From assembly GCF_000013445.1 (NCBI RefSeq), contig NC_007796.1, positions 2,888,936 through 2,952,935 of the forward strand: a stretch of DNA of 64,000 bases. The letters are read 5' to 3'. Source of the stretch: Methanospirillum hungatei JF-1 (GTDB lineage: Archaea; Halobacteriota; Methanomicrobia; Methanomicrobiales; Methanospirillaceae). This document shows, piece by piece, positions 18,416-27,754 of the stretch (positions are counted from its first letter, which is position 1; every line of letters starts with the position of its first letter). The notes beneath the pieces were generated by a model that was not told where the DNA came from, searched no databases, and saw only the letters and a program-made list of their open reading frames with translations. The position numbers were made by a program, and so were the translations under genes.

Positions 18416-21400
18416 ATGATAAAAATCATTGCGGTAGATGATGAACCGGCATTTGGTGAGATGCTCAGCATCTACATGAAAGAATTCGGTAATTTTCAGA
18501 TTACCGTCTATACCTCTCCGGAAGATGCCATAGATAAAATTGTTGCAGGTGAGGCGGATGCGGTGATCACCGACTATCTCATGGAAGAGATGGACGGGAT
18601 ATCATTTATCAGAAAGGCCAAATCTCTTGTTCCTGATATTCCCTTTGTTTTCCTGACCGCTCTTGATGACAAAGATGTTATCCTGAACGCGACCAACGCT
18701 GGTGCAGATTTTATCCAGTTTAAAAGTGAAGAACCATCGAGGTTATTTCCTGATATCGCCCAGAAAATCACCAACTCAGTAGAGAAATATCGCGCACGGA
18801 GAGAATCGGAGAGGGGGAGCAGGACGAGGGAGATGCTGATGCGGACGCAACGGGATCTCATGGCCAGACTTTCTGAAAGCTCAACAACCAACCAGGCTCT
18901 TGATGCAACCCTCACCACAGTCCGTTTTCTGGCCGGATGTACTACCGGGGCAATCCACCTCATGAACCAGAAAACAAACAAGATAGAACTTGCAATCTCT
19001 CACAATCTGCCAAATGATCTCATCAGGCGGTTTACCTTTGGTGACCTGTACAAGGTATTCTATGAAAAAAAAGCCAGATATTACCAGGATCCTGGAAAGC
19101 CAGAGAATACCGGTCATTATTCAGGGGGTCAAATCCCGATTATGGCTGGAACGGATGTCATCGGTATCCTGTCCTTCATTCTTGATCATACAAAGCCGCT
19201 CAGTCCGGAATTTACGGATACCATGGAGCTCATCACGGGTCATCTCGGGAATACCCTTGTCAGGATTCGCTCAGAAGAACTGGTCCGTCAGCGTGAGAAT
19301 GAACTATCCGAACTCTATAAAGTGATGCAGGAACTGGTCATTGTCATTGATATGGACGGTACCATCCTGAACGTAAACCCGGCTACCACGAGAATTCTGC
19401 GATATTCTGAAGAGGAACTTATCGGTATGCCTATTCAGGTCCTGTATCCTCCAAAGATACGGGATGAGATTATTTTTCAGTTTATGGACCTGACCGGTTC
19501 AGGGGAGACAATCCAGAATACCTATCCCCTCATCGACCGTCAGGGGCTCGAAGTTCCTGTTGAGACCAGGGGGAGTATCGGCACCTGGGGGGATCGTCAT
19601 GTACTCTTTTGTATCTCCAGGGATATTCGGGAACGACTGGAAGCGGAACGAAATTTGCATGAATATTACGAGCGGATATCGGCAATCCTGGCATCATCGA
19701 CTGCCCAGATTTACATGAAGAATAATGAACTCAGGTATCTTACCGGAAATGAGCCATTTCTTTCATTTGTACAGTGTGATGCCAGGGAACTAGTGGGAAA
19801 AACCGATAAGGAATTCTTTTCCGTGGAGGTTGCAGCACTTCGGGAGAAGACAGACAAAAAAGTCCTTGCAGAGAATGTTCCCCTCTATAACCTTGAGGAA
19901 AATGTGTATGGCGAAGATGGGAGCCCACATTGGTTTGTCTCGTCAAAAATTCCGGTCCATGATCTGACCGGAAAGGTTACCGGACTTGTCGGTACCTCAC
20001 TGGATATTACTGACCTTGTGCAGACCAGACAGGAACTTGAAAGACGAGACCGTATTCTGAGTGCAGTCAGTACTGTCGCACAAACCCTTGTAAGAAATAA
20101 TGAATGGGAACCGATCATTCCAGAGTGCCTTGAACTGCTCGGACAAGCAGCAAGGGTTGAGCAGGTGATTCTTCTCGGGATGAATTTTTATGGAAGAGCC
20201 GGGTTTGAGGAATATTACTGTGAGTGGACGATGTCAGATATTCGGGATTATCTTCAAGTTGAACCAGATGTATGCTCCCGGATAATTCCCTCGGTGTTCT
20301 GGTACCTAGAAAAAAACCGGTTCTACCTCGGTGACAGCAAGGCGATCAGGAACGAATTATCTCTTCCTGAAGAAGAGCCTGTCCCCTCATTTCTCCTTCT
20401 TCTTCCGGTATTCTCTTCTGAAACCCTGTGGGGGACGCTTGCTTTTGTCACCTGGAGAAAAGAACACACAAGCCCCATCGCTGAGATTGAGGCACTCATC
20501 ATGGCTTCAGAGGTGATTGGATCAGCAATAAGCAGGTTTCAGACCGAAGAACTGTTCCATAAACCGGTAGAGCGATCACTGGTCGGTGTGTACCTGGTGC
20601 AGGATTATCGGTTTATCTATACAAATCCCCGGCTATCAGAAATTCTTGGATGTAATAGGGAGGATCTTGAAAACTCGCCTCTCCTTCGTTACATTCATCC
20701 GGAAGATGCAGATATGGTCCTGTCACACCACCAGCGGATCATAGAAAACCCAGATGAAACGGATGATTATGAGTTCAGGGGCATTACCGCTGATGGGAGG
20801 ATGATCTGGATTGAAAATCTCATCAGCGGGATAATATACAAGGGAAAACCTGCGATAATCGGCAGTATCATGGATATTACTGTCAGAAAACAGGCCGAGG
20901 ATGATATCAGGGTGTCACTCAAAGAAAAGGATATCCTGCTTCGGGAGGTCCATCACCGGGTAAAGAACAATATGCAGATTATCGTCAGCATGCTCCGGAT
21001 TCAGAGCAGCATGGTTGATGACCCGGTTGTCTCTGACGTGCTGCAGGAGAGTAAGAACCGGATCCTCTCAATGGCAATCGTTCATGAGAAATTATACCGG
21101 ACCGATAACCTGGTCAGCATAAACCTCCTTGAATACATCAATTCGCTCGCTCGTACACTCATCTCTGACTTTTCTCCGGATGAATCACTCATTACTCTTG
21201 ATCTCATCTGCGATCCGTCAATTGAGATGACAATTGATGCCGGCATACCACTTGGTCTTATTATGAACGAGCTTATTACGAATTCTTTTAAGCATGGATT
21301 TTATCCAGATCAAAAAGGTACAATCGGGATAACCATAGTCCCGGAGCAAGGCAATCTCGAGATACTTTATCGCGATACCGGCAGAGGACTGCCCCCCGGG

Positions 21401-21571
21401 TTTGACATGGAGACGAGTGATACCCTTGGAATGCAGATCATTTCTAATCTCATCTTCCAGTCAAGCGGAGAGATCTCATTCTCCACCGACAATGGTACGG
21501 TTGTGAATATGAAAATACCCATTCAAGAAGGATTTATAATCAGGGGTGAAGAGCATGCCACAAGGGAGTAA
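18416..21571 (+). CDS. Hybrid sensor histidine kinase REC-GAF-PAS-PAS-GAF-PAS-HisKA_2
   Basis: 1051 aa, soluble. REC at 1-120 with phosphoacceptor D53; GAF about 150-295; PAS about 305-410 and 415-540; GAF-like about 560-700; PAS about 715-835; then a HisKA_2 box LREVHHRVKNNMQIIVSML (His 846/847) and HATPase (MNELITNSFKHGF, YRDTGRGLPPG). It can take phosphate from another kinase and sense small ligands or redox through PAS/GAF. It overlaps the following regulator gene by 17 bp, a likely partner. Confidence 0.88.
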   Translation: MIKIIAVDDEPAFGEMLSIYMKEFGNFQITVYTSPEDAIDKIVAGEADAVITDYLMEEMDGISFIRKAKSLVPDIPFVFLTALDDKDVILNATNAGADFIQFKSEEPSRLFPDIAQKITNSVEKYRARRESERGSRTREMLMRTQRDLMARLSESSTTNQALDATLTTVRFLAGCTTGAIHLMNQKTNKIELAISHNLPNDLIRRFTFGDLYKVFYEKKARYYQDPGKPENTGHYSGGQIPIMAGTDVIGILSFILDHTKPLSPEFTDTMELITGHLGNTLVRIRSEELVRQRENELSELYKVMQELVIVIDMDGTILNVNPATTRILRYSEEELIGMPIQVLYPPKIRDEIIFQFMDLTGSGETIQNTYPLIDRQGLEVPVETRGSIGTWGDRHVLFCISRDIRERLEAERNLHEYYERISAILASSTAQIYMKNNELRYLTGNEPFLSFVQCDARELVGKTDKEFFSVEVAALREKTDKKVLAENVPLYNLEENVYGEDGSPHWFVSSKIPVHDLTGKVTGLVGTSLDITDLVQTRQELERRDRILSAVSTVAQTLVRNNEWEPIIPECLELLGQAARVEQVILLGMNFYGRAGFEEYYCEWTMSDIRDYLQVEPDVCSRIIPSVFWYLEKNRFYLGDSKAIRNELSLPEEEPVPSFLLLLPVFSSETLWGTLAFVTWRKEHTSPIAEIEALIMASEVIGSAISRFQTEELFHKPVERSLVGVYLVQDYRFIYTNPRLSEILGCNREDLENSPLLRYIHPEDADMVLSHHQRIIENPDETDDYEFRGITADGRMIWIENLISGIIYKGKPAIIGSIMDITVRKQAEDDIRVSLKEKDILLREVHHRVKNNMQIIVSMLRIQSSMVDDPVVSDVLQESKNRILSMAIVHEKLYRTDNLVSINLLEYINSLARTLISDFSPDESLITLDLICDPSIEMTIDAGIPLGLIMNELITNSFKHGFYPDQKGTIGITIVPEQGNLEILYRDTGRGLPPGFDMETSDTLGMQIISNLIFQSSGEISFSTDNGTVVNMKIPIQEGFIIRGEEHATRE

Positions 21572-22940
21572 GATCCTGATCGTTGAAGATGAAATGCTCA
21601 TTTCCATGGAGATTAAGCAGAAACTCCGGGCAATGGGGTACGAAGTCGTTGGTCAGGCAATAACCGGAGAGTCTGCAATCCAGAAAGCAGGAGAGACAAA
21701 GCCAGACCTGATTCTGATGGATATCAGGCTGAAAGGTGAGATGGATGGGATTGCTGCTGCGAAGCGTATCATGGAGCTCTATGATCTTCCGATCATCTTC
21801 CTGACCGCTCATTCAGATAAAGCAACGCTTGAGCGGGCAATTGCCGTATCCCCATCAGGATATCTGCTCAAACCGTTTAAAGAACGGGAACTGATGACAA
21901 ATATCGAGATGAGCCTCCATAAACACCGGATAAAACAAAAAGTCAGGGAAGAGGTGCATCCTGAGGCATTATCCGAACTGGGTAAAAAGATTGAAGCAAT
22001 TCCCCTGCCGGTTGTTCTGCTCTCTGGAACCGGAACTATCAGGGAGATAAACCAGGTTGCTGCAACCCTTGCCGGGTTTCAAAGGCAGGAACTTTTGGGA
22101 CGGCCGGTGTATGCATTCTTCGGATTACTAGGTGGAGGTGATGCAGTTCAGGATGGGAGTGGCGTGGAGATGATCCTTCCTGACCAGGTATCTCTGAAGC
22201 GAAAAGACGGATCTATGGTCCCGGTGACCCTGACCGGGGGATTTGTCTTTCATGAAGGTAACCAGCCACCATCATATCTGATCCTTATCGAGAGTGCAGA
22301 GAGTGCTGCGACTGCATCCTCTCATATCGGACCTGAGATGATAAGGCATCTGATGGCAGTCACCACGGCTCTCCGACTTCCGGCATTTGTTATCGATAAA
22401 AGTCTGATGCTGGCCGGGTATAATCCATTATTTGCAGAACTTGCACGAAAGGCTGGGATCAGTCAGTACATGCTGAACAGACCGCTCTATGAGACGCCGA
22501 AATTCTCATTCTTTGGAGACATGCAGGATCTTCAGGAGTTATTCAGGTCAGGAGATGTTGAGCGGCGGATACGAAAGTACACCTTTGACGAAACGGTAAA
22601 GTTCATCGAGTTTACGAGGATACCTCTCAAAAAGGAAGGAATCCCGACGCATATTGCCACGATCATGGCAGATGTCACCGCAGAACGTCATGCCGTCTTT
22701 GAAGCTGAACGAATCAAAAAAGAGTATTCGGAACTGTATTCAACCCTTGAGAAGATCAGGGAGCTTTCAGCGGAGATCAGAACCCCTATCCAGGATATGC
22801 TGCTGAAAATGTCTGAAGGAAAACCTCTTGAGAGTGGATATGCACGTGAGATGACAGATCAGGTGTCAGATCTTATGTCACGGTTTGATACCGCATGGAT
22901 TCGGTATGCAGAACTAAAAGATCAGATAACAAAAAAGTAA
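21555..22940 (+). CDS. Response regulator with PAS domains
   Basis: 461 aa from ATG 21555 (GTG 21546 also possible). REC with phosphoacceptor D56 (DLILMDIRLKGEMDG) and KPF switch lysine, PAS at about 140-255, a second PAS-like region at about 270-390, and a C-terminal helix resembling a dimerisation helix but without His-kinase boxes. No DNA-binding domain. It begins inside the upstream kinase gene and should be part of the same circuit. Confidence 0.82.
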   Translation: MPQGSKILIVEDEMLISMEIKQKLRAMGYEVVGQAITGESAIQKAGETKPDLILMDIRLKGEMDGIAAAKRIMELYDLPIIFLTAHSDKATLERAIAVSPSGYLLKPFKERELMTNIEMSLHKHRIKQKVREEVHPEALSELGKKIEAIPLPVVLLSGTGTIREINQVAATLAGFQRQELLGRPVYAFFGLLGGGDAVQDGSGVEMILPDQVSLKRKDGSMVPVTLTGGFVFHEGNQPPSYLILIESAESAATASSHIGPEMIRHLMAVTTALRLPAFVIDKSLMLAGYNPLFAELARKAGISQYMLNRPLYETPKFSFFGDMQDLQELFRSGDVERRIRKYTFDETVKFIEFTRIPLKKEGIPTHIATIMADVTAERHAVFEAERIKKEYSELYSTLEKIRELSAEIRTPIQDMLLKMSEGKPLESGYAREMTDQVSDLMSRFDTAWIRYAELKDQITKK

Positions 22941-22947
22941 TAAAAAT

Positions 22948-23562
22948 TCAGGGACAGTTTTCCATTATTTTATGAATCTTCTGATATTCAGTGGCGATCA
23001 TCTCTTTCAGACCATCAAGACTGTGAAGGATCTCCAGGTTATCATCTGCCTCATTTTTCAGTAACTGCTCCTGTTTTGATAGGTTATCACGGAGAAACAG
23101 GAGAATATTATTCTTTTTAATTGCATCCCTGCATGCCGCAGCCTTTTCCGGAGGCAGACCGGAGGATATGGCTTTTGAATACCGCTCTTCACTCTCTTCG
23201 ATGACTTCCCTGATATCATCAATTGCTTTGAGAAGCATGGTCCGCTCGAGTGGTTTCATGACAAACCCTTCGATCATCATACCATATTTCACTGCTTCCT
23301 GAGGGGTCAGAACTTTACCGGTCAGGATGATCACAGGAATGTCAGCGACATCAGGGGTACTTCGGATCATCTCAAGGACATCCCATCCGGATACCGGTTC
23401 CATCATAATATCCAGTAAAATAATATCCGGCCGGGCCGTCCGGATTGCTTCGATTGCATCCTTTGCATGGGTTTCTATCCTGGTTTCATGCCCCCCACGG
23501 GTCAGAAGCTTCTGATAGAGGATGCAAAGTTTTTCATTGTCATCAATGAGCAATATATGCAT
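22948..23562 (-). CDS. Response regulator with helical tail
   Basis: 204 aa from MHILLIDDNEK (ATG 23562; the open frame runs on to 23610 without family character). REC with D7, D8, phosphoacceptor D51 (DIILLDIMMEPVSGWD), T in IILTGK and the MKPLER lysine. Residues about 125-204 are charged helices (KNNILLFLRDNLSKQEQLL) with no known output domain. Convergent with the PAS regulator, 7 bp apart. Confidence 0.8.
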   Translation of the reverse strand: MHILLIDDNEKLCILYQKLLTRGGHETRIETHAKDAIEAIRTARPDIILLDIMMEPVSGWDVLEMIRSTPDVADIPVIILTGKVLTPQEAVKYGMMIEGFVMKPLERTMLLKAIDDIREVIEESEERYSKAISSGLPPEKAAACRDAIKKNNILLFLRDNLSKQEQLLKNEADDNLEILHSLDGLKEMIATEYQKIHKIMENCP

Positions 23563-23797
23563 ATATCCTATGTGATATATAGAATTGTCAAGGACGATAA
23601 ATTTATGCATCGTTCATGAGGAATAACCATATATTTTGAAACTTTGATTATTTATATTAATTTTAGAAATTTTCCGGATATGAGTGAATTGAGCGCTTAT
23701 TACTACCAATTGGAACTAAGATAGGTTCTTATACAACCCACCCTAATATCAGAGATAAAAATCCCTGATTTCAGAAGTATAAATTTCTATATTACCC

Positions 23798-24466
23798 ATG
23801 AATACGAAAATACCTTCACAAATCTATCAGGATTATCTCACCGCCCTTCTGAGCGGTGATCGAACGTCATGTACCATCATAGTCAGGGATCTCCAGTCAT
23901 CTGGGTTAGATATCAGGGATTTGTTTATCAATCTTTTTCAGCGTTCACTCTATGACCTGGGAGAACTCTGGGAGCATCACCGGATTTCCGTGGCTGTTGA
24001 GCACCTGGCATCTTCAATAACGGAGCGGCTCATCAGCATGGTGGAAACTGACACCTTTTCTACCCCGCACGGGGATAATTCAGTGATTATTGCCTGTATC
24101 GCCGATGAGTATCATCAGATCGGGGCCAGGATGGTGTCAGACATCTTTGAACTTCATGGATGGAACACCCACTTCCTCGGAGCAAACACCCCGGTCAAGG
24201 ATCTTATCGCCATGATACACAAGAGAAAACCTGACCTTATTGTGGTATCGGTGAGCGTATATTTTAATATTCCAAACCTCCTTTCAGCTCTGACAGAACT
24301 TCGAACCTCATTTCCAAAAATCCCGATACTTGCTGGAGGACAGGCATTCAGATGGGGAGGGGTGCAGCTTCTGTCCAGGTATGAAAATATCAGATATATC
24401 TCCGATATTATTGAACTGGAACAGGTTATTGGGGCGTATGACAATAAAGAACCTACATCTTCATGA
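23798..24466 (+). CDS. Cobalamin-binding protein with CarH-like light-sensor motif
   Basis: 222 aa. Helical B12-binding cap at about 1-85 containing W58-x9-E68-H69, the motif typical of CarH/LitR photoreceptors. Then a Rossmann-like B12 domain with E104-x-H106-x-x-G109 (ADEYHQIGARMVSD), DLIVVSVSV and a phosphate/tail loop LAGGQAF. No DNA-binding domain is attached. The next gene, a histidine kinase, starts inside it (29-bp overlap). Inferred role: a B12-dependent input module for that kinase. Light sensing is a hypothesis. Confidence 0.82.
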   Translation: MNTKIPSQIYQDYLTALLSGDRTSCTIIVRDLQSSGLDIRDLFINLFQRSLYDLGELWEHHRISVAVEHLASSITERLISMVETDTFSTPHGDNSVIIACIADEYHQIGARMVSDIFELHGWNTHFLGANTPVKDLIAMIHKRKPDLIVVSVSVYFNIPNLLSALTELRTSFPKIPILAGGQAFRWGGVQLLSRYENIRYISDIIELEQVIGAYDNKEPTSS

Positions 24467-25631
24467 TGACCCCTGGTTTGTTGAGAAAACCCTTGACTAT
24501 ATCCTGCATAAGTCACAGGTTTTTCTTCTCATTCTTAGTCCTTCAGGGGAGATCAGATATGCAAATACCTATGCCAGGACTCTTTTAACCCAGGATCCTA
24601 CCGGAGTTCATATACGTGAAATTCTGCTCTCCGGGTCATGGAACGATTCATTACTTGCTGACTGGACCAGCGGCGATGTCACCCCTATCATGAATATCAG
24701 GACTCATGATGATCTTCCCCGGACATTGTATATCACCGTATACCCGACTGATGCCGGATATCTCATCTTCGGACATAGTGACAGTGAAGAGCTGCACCGG
24801 TTATCAAAGGAAGTCCTGGGACTGAACAGGGAACTTGGAATCCTGACCAGAGAGTTGCAGGTCAGAAACAGGGAACTGGCCGAATTAAACCGGATGAAAA
24901 ACCAGTTTCTGGGTATGGCTGCACATGATCTTCGAAGTCCTTTAAGTCTCATTCTCAATTATACTGAATTTCTGATGGAAGATCTTCAGGACAATCTGTC
25001 AGATGAGCACCGGGAATTTCTGCAGACCATCATCACATCTGCCCTTGATATGAAACAGGTTATTGCAGATTTCCTCGATGTCAGTATCATCGAATCAGGG
25101 CATCTTATGTTAAATCCGGGGCCCATATCATTTGAAACCCTTATGCAGGAACTGCTTCGAAAAACCGGGCTTTCCGCTGAGCGGCGATCAATTCGGATCA
25201 CCTGGAAGACGGAGGGGGAGATGCCTACTCTTTATGTTGATGTCGGAAAAATCGGACAGGTCCTGGCAAATCTTGTTCATAATGCAATCGAGTATTCCCC
25301 TGATCAGGGGGAGATTGAGATTCTGGGACAACGCACCGATACAGGGATCGTGTTTATGGTACAGGATCATGGATCCGGCATATCCAAAGAGAAACAGGAT
25401 AAGTTGTTCTCTGAATTTTCAGGGACATCAATGAAGAAAAAGAACGGAGAACGAAGTATCGGGCTTGGACTTATTATATCGAGGAAGATTGTTGAAGCTC
25501 ATGGCGGGAGCATGTTTGTTGAGAGTACACCGGATGTTGGATCCAAATTCGGTTTTATTCTCCCTGATTCAGTCATATGGTCTGAAAACAAGGATATCCA
25601 GATCCAACAGCCGGACTCAGGGAAGGTATAA
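24438..25631 (+). CDS. Sensor histidine kinase downstream of B12 protein
   Basis: 397 aa from ATG 24438. PAS-like domain at about 20-125, coiled coil RELGILTRELQVRNRELAEL, HisKA with H163 in MAAHDLRSPLSL, N box LVHNAIEYSP, G boxes DHGSGISKEKQ and SIGLGLIISRKIVEAHGG. No membrane segment, so it is cytoplasmic. The overlap with the cobalamin gene implies coupled synthesis and a signalling partnership. Confidence 0.88.
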   Translation: MTIKNLHLHDDPWFVEKTLDYILHKSQVFLLILSPSGEIRYANTYARTLLTQDPTGVHIREILLSGSWNDSLLADWTSGDVTPIMNIRTHDDLPRTLYITVYPTDAGYLIFGHSDSEELHRLSKEVLGLNRELGILTRELQVRNRELAELNRMKNQFLGMAAHDLRSPLSLILNYTEFLMEDLQDNLSDEHREFLQTIITSALDMKQVIADFLDVSIIESGHLMLNPGPISFETLMQELLRKTGLSAERRSIRITWKTEGEMPTLYVDVGKIGQVLANLVHNAIEYSPDQGEIEILGQRTDTGIVFMVQDHGSGISKEKQDKLFSEFSGTSMKKKNGERSIGLGLIISRKIVEAHGGSMFVESTPDVGSKFGFILPDSVIWSENKDIQIQQPDSGKV

Positions 25632-25679
25632 ATCTATACAAGCAGATGATGAAGATAGGACAGACGGAGGGGATTATTT

Positions 25680-26150
25680 GTGAACGAAGAAAAACTCATT
25701 ATTTCGGCACAGGAGTTAAAGCAGCCATCAGAAGAGGCAACGAAGATATTCTATGATAAAATTGATACCATTGCTGAAGAACTCAACCGGATAATGCTCG
25801 GAAGACCGGATATTGACCGGCTGATCGGGCTGAAAAATAGGGAGATGATGGAGAATAACTCCAGAAACTATCTCCGGTTTATGGGAGCTATCTTTCATAG
25901 TTATGACCCGATTGTTCTTGTGCAGACATCACTCTGGGCCTTTCGGGCGTATCGTGCTCATGGGTTCTATATTGAATACTGGCCTGCCAACCTGGACACA
26001 ACCGTTCAGATATTAAAAAAAGAACTCCCGGAAAAGGTCTACAAGGAGATATACCCGTTCTTTGAATGGCTTATTGTGAATATTCCTGCCTTTGTAATCA
26101 TCACCGATACCATGCTGAAGGAAGAGTCGAAACCATACGAATACATATGA
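25680..26150 (+). CDS. Conserved-looking helical protein, third gene of B12-kinase set
   Basis: 156 aa from a GTG start. Predicted all-helical with aromatic-rich middle (YDPIVLVQTSLWAFRAYRAH, GFYIEYWP) and no hydrophobic membrane segment. The layout recalls globin-like sensor folds, but I cannot show a haem ligand and do not assign a family. It starts 48 bp after the kinase stop on the same strand and may be a regulator or second input for it. Confidence 0.65.
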   Translation: MNEEKLIISAQELKQPSEEATKIFYDKIDTIAEELNRIMLGRPDIDRLIGLKNREMMENNSRNYLRFMGAIFHSYDPIVLVQTSLWAFRAYRAHGFYIEYWPANLDTTVQILKKELPEKVYKEIYPFFEWLIVNIPAFVIITDTMLKEESKPYEYI

Positions 26151-26185
26151 ACGGGATCAGAAGAAGTACATAATACCAATTCAAT

Positions 26186-27754
26186 TCACATAATCCGATA
26201 TCCTCCCTGTGGGACATGCAGAACAAATTTTGCACCTTTCCCTTTCTCTCCTTCTTCGGTTATCTCAATTCCAGTAAGCAGCAGAATTTCCCTGATTAAA
26301 AAGAGGCCGAATCCATGGATCTTGCTATACGATGGTTCAAATATCCGGGCCTTTGCTTCGACACTCACCCCTGCTCCGTCATCTTCATAGATTATCCGGC
26401 ACCCGTTCCCGATCTGCTGATAATAAAGATATATGGTGGATACCGTCTTTCCATGCCGAATTGAATTGTCCATAAGGTTTGCAAAGACTTTCGGAAGCAT
26501 TAGATCTGCAAATATCTCAAGAGAACCCAGGGAGTCCTCTACCTTCAGGGATGAGAAACGAGGATCTTCTTTTCGAATATTCCTGACAATAGACGAGACC
26601 GACTGCCAGGAGGGTTTTTGTGATCCCATCTGTTCATAACTACGGGTAAACCCGATCTTCGCATTGATTGCATCGATTGATTCGCGAAGATAGCCAACAA
26701 TTTCATTCGTTTCAGGAGTGTCAGGAATTGCCCCTTTCAGGAGATCAATGGAGGCATAGGCGAGGGAGAGATCGTTATTGATGTCATGCCTGGTGACCTG
26801 GGTGAGGAGTTGTAATTTCTTATTCGCCCGGATAAGAGCATCTTCAGATATCTTCAGAGCGGTAATATCAGAGACTACAGTCGCTAATTGATCTGGATCT
26901 ACCATGAAGACTGAAACCGTGTAATATTTCATTTCTGGCCGATATAGGGCGTTAAAACGGACTGTTTTCCCGGATGCTGCCACTGTCCGGTAGTATTTGA
27001 GATGGGGGGGAGAGGCTGCATTTCCATACATATCAGTTCCGGTCTTTCCTATAATGTCTTCAGGAGTCAGTCCCATCATTGCTGCATATCGAAAGTTTAC
27101 ATCAATAAACCGATAGTCTGTGATATCATTCTCATGACGTATGAGTTCACATACCGCAACACCTTCATCCATGTTCTCAAACAAAGCCCGGTACTTCTTC
27201 TCGCTTTTTGAGAGGTTTCGAAACAGGATCTCAAATGGTCTTTGTAACCCGGTAACCACAATGGCCTGATAAATCAGGGCAAATGCCACTATTTTAAAAA
27301 TATGACCCAGGTAATTGGCCGGCCCATACACACTTACATATGATGTGAATGCAAGCTCTGAAAAGATAGTGGCGATGAGGGCCCCGTACAGGAGGAGGAG
27401 GACATCACGTGAGAAGTATGCCTTCTTTTGAGAGAGAAGAGCCATCGCTCCCAGGAGGATCAGGCAGATTACATATTCACTCACGATTTTAAACGCCGTA
27501 AGCCCGGAGCCTTCTATATAACAGGCAGGAAAATATCCGCTGAATATCAGAGTGATGAGTGTTGCTGTTACGAGAAGAAACCCCCAGAAGGTAATACCAG
27601 CATTCACCCGACGGGCGATGAAAAAAGGGGCTATTAGAAAAGTTACCGCCTCAAGATATCGTGCTGCAATCCAGAGCTGGGTCGGCAGGTTGGCATCATA
27701 TCCGATAAAGATATTCATCCCCTTATATGCGAGGGTATGCAGAAGGTCGATAGA
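26186..27754 (-). pseudogene. MASE3-PAS histidine kinase, C-terminal part cut off by IS element
   Basis: Holds most of a MASE3 membrane sensor (4-5 helices, with GHIFKIVAFALIYQAIVVTG), a PAS domain (about residues 190-300 of the fragment) and the kinase core: TRHDINNDLSLAYAS phosphoacceptor box, MDNSIRHGK N box and EDDGAGVSVEAK G box. Reading back past the ATG at 27718, the frame continues as SIDLLHTLAYKG, a MASE3 signature, until the IS end. Joining it with 29511-29743 and removing one 8-bp duplication gives an uninterrupted 597-aa gene. A truncated protein from 27718 might still be made but lacks two or more helices. Confidence 0.85.
27747..27754. repeat. Target-site duplication, left copy
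   Basis: TCGATAGA, directly before the left IS end; the same 8 bp is found at 29511-29518. Confidence 0.85.
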
